NCBI GenBank assembly: GCA_013397695.1
Contig: VYZI01000840.1
Span: 50,531 to 114,530, forward strand
Length of the DNA stretch: 64,000 nucleotides
Direction: 5' to 3'
Origin: Centropus unirufus
Lineage: Eukaryota; Chordata; Aves; Cuculiformes; Centropidae
The notes under the pieces were generated by a model. It was given only the letters and a program-made list of their open reading frames with translations, was not told where the DNA came from and ran no database searches. Shown here in pieces: positions 1 through 11,200 of the stretch (position 1 is the first letter of the stretch; every line of letters begins with the position of its first letter). A program made the position numbers and the translations under genes.

Positions 1-1065
1 TGAAAGTGATGCGAGCATGGGCAGAGCCCTCTGAAATCCGTGGTCTGCCTGTGTCTGCTGGGCTCTGCCTGGAACAACATCTTTTCATGTCACAGGTCGC
101 CTGGGCCACCTCCATCCTGGGGGGCAGAGCACCCATGGTTGCCTTCACATCCCTCTAGCAGCATCTTTACGAAGCTGCACGGGGAATTTTCTAGGTCTGA
201 CCTTAGAGGCAGCCTGGGAAGCTTTCCCCGCACGTCTCCGTTCACCGGCGGAGCTGATGTCAGGTGCATTTTCCTGCTCTTGGCTCAAGGTAGCTCCTCT
301 GGTGCAGCCTCCTGCCAGCTGGCGCCCGCTCCCCCGCGTGACGCTCAGGGCTTTTTGGGAACTTGCTGAGCTGCAGGCACCCAGCTCCCCCCGGCTCTGG
401 GCTGGAGGTGATTCTGAGGCTGCTGATGAGGGCTGATTTAGTGGCCATCGAACTGCATTTGAAGCACTCCGTGAAATATAAGACAAGGCTTGGAAGCTCT
501 CTGGGTGTAGGGGTGTCCGTGGTGCCCTGACGGCCGTGGCACACGGGCAGGAGCCGGCTTGGCGGCTGCCAAGGGCAGAGCTCAGCGCTTCCTTTGCTGG
601 ACACCAGGTAAGACCCTTCCCATGCTGGGGACACCAGGAATTGACTCTTTAGTGTCACTTTGTCCTGACCCCAAATGGGTGAGTGGGGTGGAAAGTGCCT
701 ATCCTAGCAGTGAGGGCGCTTTGAGAAGGCAGGACGGTGTGGCTGCCCCCTCTGAACTGGGCTCCTCTGCACCCTGGGAGGAATCTGGGGGTCCCCAGGG
801 CAAATACCTGCCTGGCCTCTGTGTGTTGGCATCATGGAATTGCTCCAGAGCTTGAAGTGCCCTTCTGCTGAGCTTTACACCCACGAGCGTGGTAGAACTT
901 TTGGCTCCTTTGTTGCATCCAAGTCCATTTTAATGAGGACACGGTATCAGCTCTGAGGAGGAATTTCAGTAACGAAGAGCAAACGGAGCCAGCAATGAGA
1001 TGCAGTGGTTTCGGTCGCACTCAGGTAAGGGTTCATGGCAGTTTCTGGCTTTCCTGTGCACCCTG
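1..1065. other. No gene seen
   Basis: Single-copy DNA. Good-looking donors (CACCAG/GTAAGA at 607/608 and CTCAG/GTAAGG near 1025) occur without an identifiable exon. Confidence 0.5.
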
Positions 1066-1152
1066 CTTGAGGAGAACCTGCTTCAGCAGGGGGATTGGGC
1101 TGGATGAGCCCCAGAGGTCCCTTCTGACCCCAAACGTTATGGGATTCTTTGC
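1066..1152 (+). mobile_element. CR1 LINE 3' tail fragment
   Basis: Typical CR1 end: ATTGGGCTGGATGAGCCCC, then AGAGGTCCCTTCTGACCCC and TATGGGATTCT. Confidence 0.65.
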
Positions 1153-1309
1153 AAATGAAAACAGCACCACTGCAAATAAGGTCGTGGCACAGGGGGGTTG
1201 AGTGAGTTTTGTGACAGCTGTCAGTAGTAGTTTTCATGGTCATTTTTCTGTTTCCATTGCTTTTCTTCACTCTTATGTTCACTCAACCAGAGGTGAGGAA
1301 CTGGACAGA

Positions 1310-1636
1310 AGGAGAGACTTGGGGATGTTCAGGATGGAGAAGTGAAGGCTCCAGGGAGACCTTAGGGCAGTTTCCAGTGCTGAAAGGGGCTCCAGGAAAG
1401 CTGGGAAGGGGCTCTTGATCAGGGAGGGCAGAGAGAGGATGGGGGGGATGGTTTTGAGCTGAAAGAGGGGAGATTGAGGTGAGATCTTAAGGAGAAATGT
1501 TTTCCCATGAGGGTGGGGAGGCCCTGGCCGAGGTTGCCCAGAGCAGTGGTGGCTGCCCCATCCCTGGAGGTGTTCAAGGCCAGGTTGGATGGGGCTTGGA
1601 GCAACCGGATCCAGTGGGAGGTTCTGGCCCCACATG
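1310..1636 (+). mobile_element. CR1 LINE 3' fragment
   Basis: Contains the standard blocks GAAGGCTCCAGGGAGACCTTA, GTTGCCCAGAGCAGTGGTGG and AAGGCCAGGTTGGATGG found in many copies in this window. It lacks the last tail bases. Confidence 0.9.
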
Positions 1637-3351
1637 TTGGGTCCATGGTGTTCAGACTCAATAAAACGCCTATGGGACACAAATCTGTGCTGAGGGCAGG
1701 AGGGTGCCTGGGGATTCCTGCCTGGGTGGCACTGGCAGAGCATCCCCAGGCAAGCACTTGGACTGCATCAACATAAAATCCTCCAGCCAGGCTGTGTTTA
1801 ACTGTGCTCCCTGTGCCCTGGAGTGGCCTGGCTGGGTCTGCGTTACCAGCACTGGGAAAAAGGGACCAGCAAGCACGGAACCCATGCACTCTCATCATGA
1901 TTTTGCAGTAGGATTCTGGATAAGCTGTCCTGGTAACTTAACTCATGCCCTGACAGCTGCTTTTTTTGCATGCAAGCCTATTCCTTCTGCTAAAAAGCAG
2001 TTATTTGGAGATTTTGAGGGCCCCACCGTGGATGGTGGGTGGCTGCAAGACCCTGCCTCGTGCCCTGAGCTCCGTTTCCTCCCGGTGCGTAAATGTGTCA
2101 GCACGGTGCAGATGTCAGCTGGTATCACCCTCACTAATCCTCCCCACTCCTTGCCAGCATCGGGGGCCGCTGTCGCTCACAAGGAGGTGGCCAGGACCTC
2201 CTGGCTGCAGGGGTGAGGGGTGTCCCCATGTTTGCAGGGTGCACGGGCAGCTCCAGGCGTGTGTTAGCACGGAGCTGCACTCCCATCAACCTGTGTGGGA
2301 AGCTGTTTTTTGAAGAGTTTGGCTCACGTTTAGGAACTGGAGGATGTCCCAGCACGGGGCTTCTTCAAAGCCACCCATGGTGCAGCCACAGGGGTGTCCC
2401 CTGGGCAGGGCAAGGTCAGTTCTGCAAAGGGAGCCTGGAGGAACAGGGTCTTGGGAAATGGGATTTCACTGCTGTGTGCACACCAGGGACACAGCAAAGC
2501 CAGGCCCTGTGAGCGCAGGTGCCCACCAGGATTCTCCAGGGGCTGGAAGGGATTGAGGCTGTGGCATTAGATGAACAGTTACCCCAGAGGGCAGGGATGC
2601 AGCATCCCTGGAGCCAGTGCCAGCACTGGGACAGACTCCCACTGCCCAGACCCTCAGTGCTGAAAGGTCTGGCCTGGCTCCTGGGAGGAGAACTTGCTGG
2701 TGGTGGGAAAATATGGACCATGGGAGGCTGAACTGGGGCAGTCAGGGAACGGAGTGGGCACTGCAAAGGTCCAGAAGCAGATGAAGTGCCATCTCCTTGT
2801 CCAGCAGAGCATCTCTCCACTGCTTCTATTCCACCTGCAGACGCTCTCTGGAGAGGACACAAGTTCTGCCATCGTGCACCCTCTATAAACCAGTGCTTCT
2901 TATTTTGGATATTTAATGCCTTGGATTTTAAATCCTCTCTAACATTTGTCAGCCCTTTACAGCCTCTCACATTGTGTTTATGGTGTTATTAAAAAAAAAT
3001 AAAGAGAGGGAGAGACCTGAGGTTATGGGCTACAGTACAAGAGCGTAAAACTGATCTTAAAATTATGAACTTGCTGTGTGGAGCTGCCTGCCTTGGTCGC
3101 TCTTCTCAGGGGAGGGAGACCATGTCTGGCTGCTGGGTGTGATGGGGGTAAAGAGGAAGTGGTCCCAGAATCAGTTCATCCTAAGCAATTGTGAACAATA
3201 AAAGCAGCAAGGACTGGAGGGGAAAAGCTCCCTTGGACTCAGATGGGAGTTGAAGTCCTGGGCTGTCGGTGCGTGCAGGATGCTCTGGGACCAGGGGCTG
3301 TGGGAGCTTGCATGCCAGCTGGGCAGCACATCCTGGTAATCCTTTAAGTTC
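1637..3351. other. No gene seen
   Basis: Single-copy DNA between CR1s, with an A-rich patch near 2990. Short open frames only, none with a recognisable family. Confidence 0.5.
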
Positions 3352-3603
3352 TGGAGTCCTCAGAACAGGAAGGGCATGGATCTGTTGGAGTGAGGCCAGA
3401 GGAGGCTATGAAAATAATCCAAAGGCTGGAGAACCTCCCATATAAAGACACTGAGAGAGTTGGGCTTCTTCAAACTGGAGAAGAGAAGGATGTGAGGAGA
3501 CCTCAGAGCAGCTTCCAGTGCTGAAAGGGGCTCCAGGAAAGCTGGGGAGGGACTCTGGATCAGGGAGGGGAGGGATAGGATGAGGGGGAATGGTTTTGAG
3601 CTG
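3352..3603 (+). mobile_element. CR1 LINE fragment cut by the gap
   Basis: Starts TGGAGTCCTCAGAACAGGAA and GGGCATGGATCTGTTGGAG and runs to the gap at GAATGGTTTTGAGCTG. Confidence 0.9.
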
Positions 3604-4493
3604 NNNNNNNNNNNNNNNNNNNNNNNNNNNNNNNNNNNNNNNNNNNNNNNNNNNNNNNNNNNNNNNNNNNNNNNNNNNNNNNNNNNNNNNNNNNNNNNNN
3701 NNNNNNNNNNNNNNNNNNNNNNNNNNNNNNNNNNNNNNNNNNNNNNNNNNNNNNNNNNNNNNNNNNNNNNNNNNNNNNNNNNNNNNNNNNNNNNNNNNNN
3801 NNNNNNNNNNNNNNNNNNNNNNNNNNNNNNNNNNNNNNNNNNNNNNNNNNNNNNNNNNNNNNNNNNNNNNNNNNNNNNNNNNNNNNNNNNNNNNNNNNNN
3901 NNNNNNNNNNNNNNNNNNNNNNNNNNNNNNNNNNNNNNNNNNNNNNNNNNNNNNNNNNNNNNNNNNNNNNNNNNNNNNNNNNNNNNNNNNNNNNNNNNNN
4001 NNNNNNNNNNNNNNNNNNNNNNNNNNNNNNNNNNNNNNNNNNNNNNNNNNNNNNNNNNNNNNNNNNNNNNNNNNNNNNNNNNNNNNNNNNNNNNNNNNNN
4101 NNNNNNNNNNNNNNNNNNNNNNNNNNNNNNNNNNNNNNNNNNNNNNNNNNNNNNNNNNNNNNNNNNNNNNNNNNNNNNNNNNNNNNNNNNNNNNNNNNNN
4201 NNNNNNNNNNNNNNNNNNNNNNNNNNNNNNNNNNNNNNNNNNNNNNNNNNNNNNNNNNNNNNNNNNNNNNNNNNNNNNNNNNNNNNNNNNNNNNNNNNNN
4301 NNNNNNNNNNNNNNNNNNNNNNNNNNNNNNNNNNNNNNNNNNNNNNNNNNNNNNNNNNNNNNNNNNNNNNNNNNNNNNNNNNNNNNNNNNNNNNNNNNNN
4401 NNNNNNNNNNNNNNNNNNNNNNNNNNNNNNNNNNNNNNNNNNNNNNNNNNNNNNNNNNNNNNNNNNNNNNNNNNNNNNNNNNNNNNNNNNNNN
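3604..4493. other. Assembly gap (890 N)
   Basis: Unsequenced bases. The left edge is a plus-strand CR1 copy and the right edge a minus-strand CR1 fragment, so the gap probably hides the ends of two CR1s. Open frames drawn across it are meaningless. Confidence 0.98.
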
Positions 4494-4540
4494 AACACCT
4501 CCAGGGATGGGGCAGCCACCACTTCCCTGGGTGACCTCTG
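4494..4540 (-). mobile_element. CR1 LINE fragment, reverse orientation, after the gap
   Basis: AACACCTCCAGGGATGGGGC and AGCCACCACTTCCCTGGG are the complement of the usual CR1 block. The orientation is opposite to the copy left of the gap. Confidence 0.85.
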
Positions 4541-5289
4541 CCCAGCATGGTGCTCTGGCTTCCCCGTGGTACACCTTCGCTGTGCCTCAGTTTCCCTCCT
4601 GTGGAACGAGGGCGAAGATCTTCAATGTCTTTCTGAAAAGGTGAAATCTGCCCCAAAATAGCTGTCATTTAGGGAGATGGGAGCCCTTGTGTATGCACTG
4701 TCCTGTCCCAGCCACAAATCACCACATTTATGGTCCTGACACCTGAGAAGCAGAACAGGCCCAGCAGAAATTAAGTGAATGAGATGAGTGTGCATGCAAT
4801 TAGGACAGACCTTTAAAACACTGCAACGAGAGCTGCTGTCTAATGAAAGCAACACGGTTCCTTTTTTAAGAGGAGGGAGACTTTTGGGATGCTTTGTCCA
4901 CATAATGTTCCAATTTTAGCTCTGCGTCCCGGGGTGTAATTGCATTAAAAATACCCGGGGAGGAGGAGGATGCCAAGGGCACCCAGGGATCTGCCTCGGC
5001 TGGCGTGTCCCCACCAGCGTGTCCTGCTGTGTCCCAAGGCCCCGTTTCACATTCCTGATGCTGATCCTCTCCCAGATCTGCTTTCCAGCTGCTCCACTAA
5101 TGGTTATTCTGGTCAAGGTCCTCTCCCCAGGCTCCTACGGGGGCTCCCTGCCCATCTCTGTGCCACCGGGCATCCATCACTGTGAGTTTTGGGGGACAAC
5201 CACAAATGCCACGTCTTGTTGGATGGGGCAGCTCTTCCCTCTTGGTGTGGGGTGGCTCCATCCTGCCCCTGCGGAAAGGGATCGGGGTG
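4541..5289. other. No gene seen
   Basis: Single-copy DNA between CR1 fragments. No convincing exon, RNA gene or repeat. Confidence 0.5.
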
Positions 5290-6035
5290 TTCTGGTGGAT
5301 GGCAAGTTGAACATGAGCCAGGCCTGGCAGCCAAGTGGGGCAACAGAGTCCTGGGGTGCACCAAGCACTCCCTTGCCAGTCGGGTGAGGGAGGGCAGTGC
5401 CAGCTTGAGCACTGGGCGCAGTTTTGGGTGCCACAGGATAGAAAGGTTCTAAAGCTACTGGAGAGGGTCCAGAGGAGGGCATTGAGTTGGTGAGGGGTTT
5501 GTGGTTGGGGTTAGGGCATTGAGTTGGTGAAGGATTTGGGGTTAAGGCTTAGGGTGTGGCGTTAGGGTTAGGGCACTGAGGGCATTGAGTTGGTGAAGGG
5601 TTAGGGCATTGAGTTAGTAAAGGGGTTAGGGTTTGGAGTTAAAGCATTGAAGGTATTGAGTTGGTGAAGGTCTAGGGGTTAGGGTTAAAGCATTGAGGGC
5701 ATTGAGTTGGTGAAGGGTTTGGGGTTAGGGTTAGGGCATTGAGTTAAGGAAGGGGTTTGTGTTTGAGCATTGAGGGTGTTGAGTTGGTGAAGGGGTTTGG
5801 AGTTAGGGCATTGAGTTGGTACAGGGTTTGGGGGTGGGGGTTAATGTTAGAGTATTGAGGGCATTGAGCTGGTGAAGGGTTTGGGGTTAAGGGTTTGGGG
5901 TTAGGGCATTGAGCTGGTGAAGGGTTTGGGGTTAGGCTTAGGGCATTGAGCTGCTGAAGTGTTTAGAGGGGAAGCTCTGGAATGGCTGAAGTCACTTGGT
6001 CCGCTCAGCCTGGAGGAGACCCCGGGGAGCCCTCG
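5290..6035 (+). mobile_element. CR1 LINE copy interrupted by an internal minisatellite
   Basis: The left part (5290-5478) has GATGGCAAGTTGAACATGAG, AGTTTTGGGTGCCACAGGAT and GAGGGTCCAGAGGAGGGC. The right part (5950-6035) continues with TGGAATGGCTGAAG and CTCAGCCTGGAGGAGA, equivalent to CR1 GAGGAGCGGCTGAGG and TTCAGCCTGGAGAAGA. The two halves are in the correct order around the array. Confidence 0.7.
5477..5963 (+). repeat. Minisatellite, about 12 units, with telomere-like GGGTTAGGG
   Basis: Twelve variants of ATTGAGTTGGTGAAGGG at irregular spacing of about 22-67 bases (mostly 31-46), joined by TTTGGGGTTAGGGTTAGGG-type spacers. The unit core resembles the CR1 segment around GGGCAACGAAGCTGGTGAAG, so the array seems to have grown from the CR1 that flanks it. 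Confidence 0.85.
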
Positions 6036-6300
6036 CCCCGCTGTGCAGCCCCCTGACACGGGGAGGAGCGGGCACCGCGGGGATGCCCGGAGGATGCCCG
6101 GGCTGGGCTGGGCTGGGCTGCAGGGACCGGGACCCGCGGGCGGCGCGGTCCGTGTGCGCCCCCTGGGGGCCGCGGCGGGGGCTGCAGCGCTCGGGGGCTT
6201 CGCGGCCGCTTTTCCCGCATCCAAACCGCGGCGGGGGCGCTCGGAGCCGGGGGCAGCGCCGAGCGGCGCCTGCAAGGGCCGGGGTTGGGACCGGTGGGGT
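6030..6300. promoter_or_regulatory. CpG island, candidate upstream ZNF385C promoter
   Basis: A dense CpG stretch including GGGCGGCGCGGTCCG and CCGCGGCGGGGGCGCTC, 1.75 kb upstream of coding exon 1. It begins where a CR1 fragment ends and stops shortly before a long CR1 starts. A CTCF-like site lies at 6155-6170. No clear donor identifies an exon, so the promoter role is inferred from position and composition. Confidence 0.4.
6155..6170 (-). promoter_or_regulatory. CTCF-like motif
   Basis: TGCGCCCCCTGGGGGC resembles the reverse complement of the CTCF core (GCGCCNYCTRSTGG) with one mismatch. It lies inside the CpG island. Confidence 0.3.
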
Positions 6301-6365
6301 TGAACATCTCTTGTCGGAGCCGTGGATCGGGTTTGGTGGCGCCAAGCTGCGTGGTGGGGTTTGGC

Positions 6366-7195
6366 AGCCTTGGAGGGAAGGGATGATATCCAGAGGGACC
6401 TGGAGAGGTTGGACCTGTGAGGACTTCATGAGGTTTAACAAAGCCAAGGGCAAGGTCCTGCGCCTGGAGCAGGGCAGTCCCAAGCACAACTAAAGGCCGG
6501 GCAGAGGTTGGATTGGAAGCAACCCTGAAGAGAAGAGCGTGGGGCGCTGGTGGATGAGAAGATCAACAGGAGCTGGCAATGTGCGCTCTCCACCTGGAAA
6601 GCCAACCGTGTCCTGGGCTGCATCCAAAGTGGGACCAGCAGGAAGAGGGAAGGAATTCGGCTCTCATGAGACCACACCTGGAGCCCTGCACTCAGCTCTG
6701 GAGTCCTCGGCAGAGGAAAGACATGGATCTGTTGGAGCGTGTCCAGAGAAGACCCTGAAGATGATCCAAGGGTTGGAGCAACCTCTGATACAAGGACAGC
6801 CTGAGAGAGTTGGGATCGTCTACCCTGGAAAAGAGAAGGCTCCAGGGAGACCTTAGAGCAGCTTCCAGGACTGAAAGGGGCTCCTGGAAAGCTGGGGAGG
6901 GGCTCTTGGTCAGGGAGTGCAGGGGTAGGATGAGGGGAATGGTTTTGTGCTGTAAGAGGGGAGACTGAGGTGAGATCTTAAGGAGAAATGTTTTGTTGTG
7001 AGGGTGGGGAGGCCCTGGCCCAGGTTGCCCAGAGCAGTGGTGGCTGCCCCATCCCTGGAGGTGTTGAAGGCCAGGTTGGATGGTGCTTGGAGCAACTGGA
7101 TCCAGTGGGAGATGTCCCTGCCCATGGCAAGGGGTGGCACTGGATGGGCTTTGCATTCCCTTCCAACCCAAACCATTCTATGGTTCCATGATTAG
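6366..7195 (+). mobile_element. CR1 LINE, longest copy, with remnant of the pol C-terminus
   Basis: About 830 bases. The 5' part reads in one frame as a CR1 reverse transcriptase C-terminal remnant (FMRFNKAKGKVLRLEQGSPK), ending in TAA at 6491-6493; it is inactive. The 3' part holds the standard untranslated blocks and ends CAAACCATTCTATGGTTCCATG. Confidence 0.92.
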
Positions 7196-7835
7196 CCTGA
7201 CTTTATCTGTGTATCTCCAGCCCCTTCCCCTGGATGCTGGATGTGTGGGCAGCCCCCACCAAAACCACCCACACCAGGCTCTTGTGCCTGTCCAAGGCTT
7301 GGTTCTGAATGAACCAAGAATGAACCAACACAGGCCAGATCCTGCGTTGAGGTCACTCCCCTGGAATTGGCCAGTGGTGACAGTGTTCTGGCAAAGCAAG
7401 GGCCACCCCGGCAGATCCAAACCTCTTCCTTGTGGTGTCTCTATGTGGGAATGAGACTCAAGCTTCTAATGCAATTGGTCCTGCAGAACCATGAGCTCAG
7501 GGCAGGCACCTGTTTAACACAGGTGAGAAAGTGCTCATGGCTGAAGGTGCCAGTGCACATCCTCCTCCTGCCATGGGACAGGCTGCGAGACACCAGAGCA
7601 GTAATGCAAGTCCTTCCAGTTCTTTACTCGGAGAGGGTTTCCATCCAGCTCTGCCTTGGGCCAACCTACAGTGCTGGCCAGGAATGAACAGAAAGTCTTT
7701 AACTGACCTGGAGCATCATCTGGTGCTAGAAACATGGAAGATGTGGATTATTACCACCTCCAGCACTAATCTCATGAGCTACTGCTCATGTTGTCTTACC
7801 TAATACAACCCTTTGCAGAAATGCTCAGAGGACTC
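7196..7835. other. No gene seen
   Basis: Between the long CR1 and the CR1 tail upstream of ZNF385C coding exon 1. It may hold a 5' non-coding exon that cannot be recognised from sequence alone. Confidence 0.4.
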
Positions 7836-7960
7836 ATCAAATCATAGAACCATTTGGGTGGAAAAGACCTCTGAGATCGTTGAGTCCAACAGTACCTGCC
7901 CACTACTAAACCATATCTCAAAGTTCCCCCCATCCAGGCAGCCTGGGCACCTCCCAGACA
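7836..7960 (-). mobile_element. CR1 LINE 3' tail, antisense
   Basis: AAATCATAGAACCATTTGGG, then GGAAAAGACCTCTGAGATCG and GAGTCCAACAGTACCTGCCC: the complement of a CR1 3' end of a different subfamily from most copies here. It lies just upstream of ZNF385C coding exon 1. Confidence 0.85.
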
Positions 7961-8050
7961 TGGGATCTATGCTGGGTTTTCCTGCCTCACCTGTCCCCCC
8001 TGTTCCAGTCCTCCTGTCCTCATGGCAGGTCTGTCCTTCCTCCCGCAGGC

Positions 8051-8297
8051 ATGAAGCGACCCTTGAGCCCATCCCACAACCCTGAGAACGGGGTGAGGCT
8101 GGTGGAGGCGGCCACCTGCCCGCCAAGCCAGCCTGAGCAGCGCATGAAGAGGGAGAAGAAGCATCAGTCGTTCACGCTCTGTGAGGTCTGCAACATCCAG
8201 CTCAACTCGGCCGCACAGGCACAGATCCACTACAACGGCAAATCCCACCAGAAGCGCCTCAAGCAGCTCGACAAGGGGAAGATGCCAGCAGCCCAAG
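8051..8297 (+). CDS. ZNF385C: ZNF385C coding exon 1 (zinc finger 1)
   Basis: The exon probably begins at 8049 after a pyrimidine-rich acceptor ending CCCGCAG, so the ATG at 8051 lies two bases inside the exon and at least one upstream non-coding exon is implied. It encodes residues 1-82 plus one base (MKRPLSPS...). Finger 1 has C44, C47, H60 and H66. A basic run (RMKREKKH) precedes it and a lysine-rich tail (KRLKQLDKGK) follows. The donor is CAAG/GTAGGA, leaving phase 1, which matches the two leading bases of the next exon. An antisense CR1 tail ends about 90 bases upstream. Confidence 0.93.
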
Positions 8298-11200
8298 GTA
8301 GGAGCCCATCCATCCGTCAGACCAAGGTTGCCCTTGCTCTGGGATAGCTGCTCCGCTGGGCTTGGCGCGCTGGATTCATGGGATGTCCAGGAATGCTGTG
8401 TTGTGTCTTTGACCTCTGTCTCTTGCTGGGCTGGCTGAACTCCAGAGGTTTCCCCACCCAAGTGGCTACTGGTCCTCAAGTGTGTTTGGGGCCTGAGAGC
8501 TCGTGGTGCTGTGCAGGACGGATGGGCATGTGTGGGTCCAATCCATGGGCAAAGGCATTTGTTCGTACTCTGGTTCTTCATGAGGATCTTCTTGGCTTTT
8601 TATTGGTGCCTTGAGCAGATGGGATGAGCCCATCCAAGGGTGGAATGGCTGGTGGGTCTGAGTTACTCTTGTGCCAACTCAACCCTGTCCCTCCAGCCTC
8701 CTGCGCATGTCCTGTAACTGTGACAAGTTTGGCTGCTGTTGGCTCAAAACGCTACTTAGTTTTTGGTGCTGAAGTTTAAGTGTGGACGTCTCAAAAGCTC
8801 TCAAGGGATGTTTTCAAATGTGGTTGGAAGCTCTGTTGGGGGAACAAGCCCCTCTTGAGAGTTCTCTGCAGGCATTTTCTGTGCGTACCTGAAGGGCTGG
8901 GACCAATGGTGGGACCTGAGGGCACGGCAGCAAGATGTGCTAGGAGAGGCTTAGGTTGGACGTTAGGAGGAGGTTCTTGCTCAGAGGGTGGTGGAGCCCT
9001 GGAACAGCTCCCAGGGAAGCAGCCACAACACCAGCCTGACAATATTCCAGCAGCATTTGGTCAGTGCCCTCAGCCCCACAGTGTGAACGCTGGGATTGTC
9101 CTGTGCAGGGACAGGAACTGGACTCGGTGATCCTTGTGTGTCCCTTCCAACTCAGAACATTTCTGATGCTGCAGGGTGGGCAGCTGGGCACTGCAGGCGG
9201 TGCCAGGGCCCTGGCTGCGGTGCCCCGGCCTTGGCAGCCCCCTGGGGCTCAGCCTGTATAAATACCTGCTCCCGCTCTTCCTAAAGACTGGCCATTCCGG
9301 AGCCATAAATTCCAAGCATGGCAATGATCATCTGTGTGCCAAACCATGCCCTCCCTGGTGGTTGTTTTGTTTGAGCAAGGTCTGGCATATGCAAAGGAGC
9401 TGCTCTGTTTATCGTCGTTTACTGACAGATGGAAATATCTCCTGCTATTTTAATGGGAAGAGAGCTCATAAATTCCAGCCTGCAGCTTCCACATTCTCCT
9501 CCTGGACCTGGCTGCGAGGCTGTCCAGGGATGTGTTTCTTACTAAGCCAAAGAATCTTCGAGCGTGCAAGTATCCTCCTTGTACTCCTGCATCATCCCTG
9601 ACCTCTGCTAGTGTCCAGGGCTCCAGCAGGCGCAGCCCTCGAGGCTTTGCTGCGCTGTCAGCCTCACGCACGCTGTGCTCGGGCGTTCAAGGTGAAGTCG
9701 ACTCCTGCTCGCACAGGGCTGCGATTTGCTTATGTGGGGTGAAAATTGCAGGCAGCATCTGCTCCCCTCGCCTCCCCATCCCTCCCGTCCTCCCTGGGGC
9801 GGCAGAGAAGCAGCACCCGTGCAGGGCACTGCTCCCCCCGCAGCGCGCTCCACTCAGCCGGAGCCGACCTTCTCCCCCTGCACATTTGTTCAAAAATGTC
9901 ATTTCCAGCTTTGTCACTGGCAACCTTTTCCAGCCTCCTGAGGCGTGAGCCCGGCAGGGCACGTGGTTGGGAATCACAAATGAAGGCTGGAAACCGGCTG
10001 ATGTGACACCCGTGTCCCCTCCGCGCCCGTCACCTCGCACGCTGCTGGCACTGTGGGTGCTGGATGCACCCCAGCCTCGTGCCTGCTGGGCTGGGAGACG
10101 GACTGATCCCCCCAAACCCAGCTGGAAATATGGGAAAGGGGGGAGAGGAGGTCGCAAAGGTGATCTGAGGGCTGGAGCAACTCTGTGAGGATGAGCTGAA
10201 AGAGCTGGGGTTGTTCAGCCTGAGGAAGAGAAGGGCCCAGGGAGACCTTGGAGCAGCTTCCAGGACTGTAAGGGGCTCCAGAAAAGCTGGGGAGGGACTT
10301 TTTACAAGGGCATGGAGTGATAGGATGAGGGTGAATGGTTTTAAATTAGAAGGGGGAAGATTTAGGCCAGGTTGGATGGAGCTCGGAGCACCCAGATCCA
10401 GTGACGAGGTGTCCCTGTTTCTGGCAGGGGAGTGGAACTGGATGGGCTTTGAGGTCCCTCAACCCATTCCATGGATTCTGTGATCCTCTGCTGCCAAGAA
10501 GGAGGAGTCAGTCCTTTCTGCCTTGCCCAGGAGAGCTAAGGACAAGAGCTGGAGCAGCCCTGGGTGCTCCTGGCCAGGCTGCAGCACACGGGCAGGAGGG
10601 TGCAGATAGGACTGGGCAGAGGTGATTGTTGCCTGGGCTCAGCCTGGTGCATGGGAGCAGAACCCTTCACCAACCAAACCACCACCTTTGGGTGCTGAGA
10701 AAATACATTTTCCTTTGGTGATGGGTGCAGTTGCCTGTTTTTGGGCAGCCTGGAGCGTGCCCAGCCCTTGCTCAGGCTGCAATGGGCTCAGCCCAGCACA
10801 ACCCACAGCGAGGGCAGCCAGCGCGGGTCTTTGTGTCGGCACTGGGGGGCCTGGGGAGAAGAGGGGCTGCTCTTTAAAGGCAATGGGTTAAATGAAATAA
10901 TTCAGTTAGACAAAGACAGGCTATTCCTCTGAGCTGGAATCTCTGTCTCGCACTGACATCTACAGCTACATCAAAGGCAGCTTTCGCAGACGCTGCTCGA
11001 TCGTCCCCGTTTCCCCTCTGGCTTCTCTGATCAGTTATTTCTGCAGAAGCTTGCGTTTCGTGGAGCAAAGCTGTGGAGGAGCTTAGCTGACAAACAGATG
11101 CGATAATCAGTATCATTACCATTTATTAGCTCTATGCCAGAAAGACCCCCAACTTAAAAACAAATTATTGTTTATTAGGCATTTTCTTGCAAGGCAAATC

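Noticed and set aside
559..620. Possible upstream coding exon ending at the donor at 607/608
   Set aside because: The donor is good, but the frame lacks an ATG and a plausible acceptor, and no family is recognisable.
3360..4668. Long open frames of 314-420 codons on both strands
   Set aside because: They are open only because they run through 890 unsequenced bases; the flanks are CR1.
5477..5963. Interstitial telomeric repeat
   Set aside because: GGGTTAGGG occurs only as part of a longer CR1-derived unit, never as a pure (TTAGGG)n tract.
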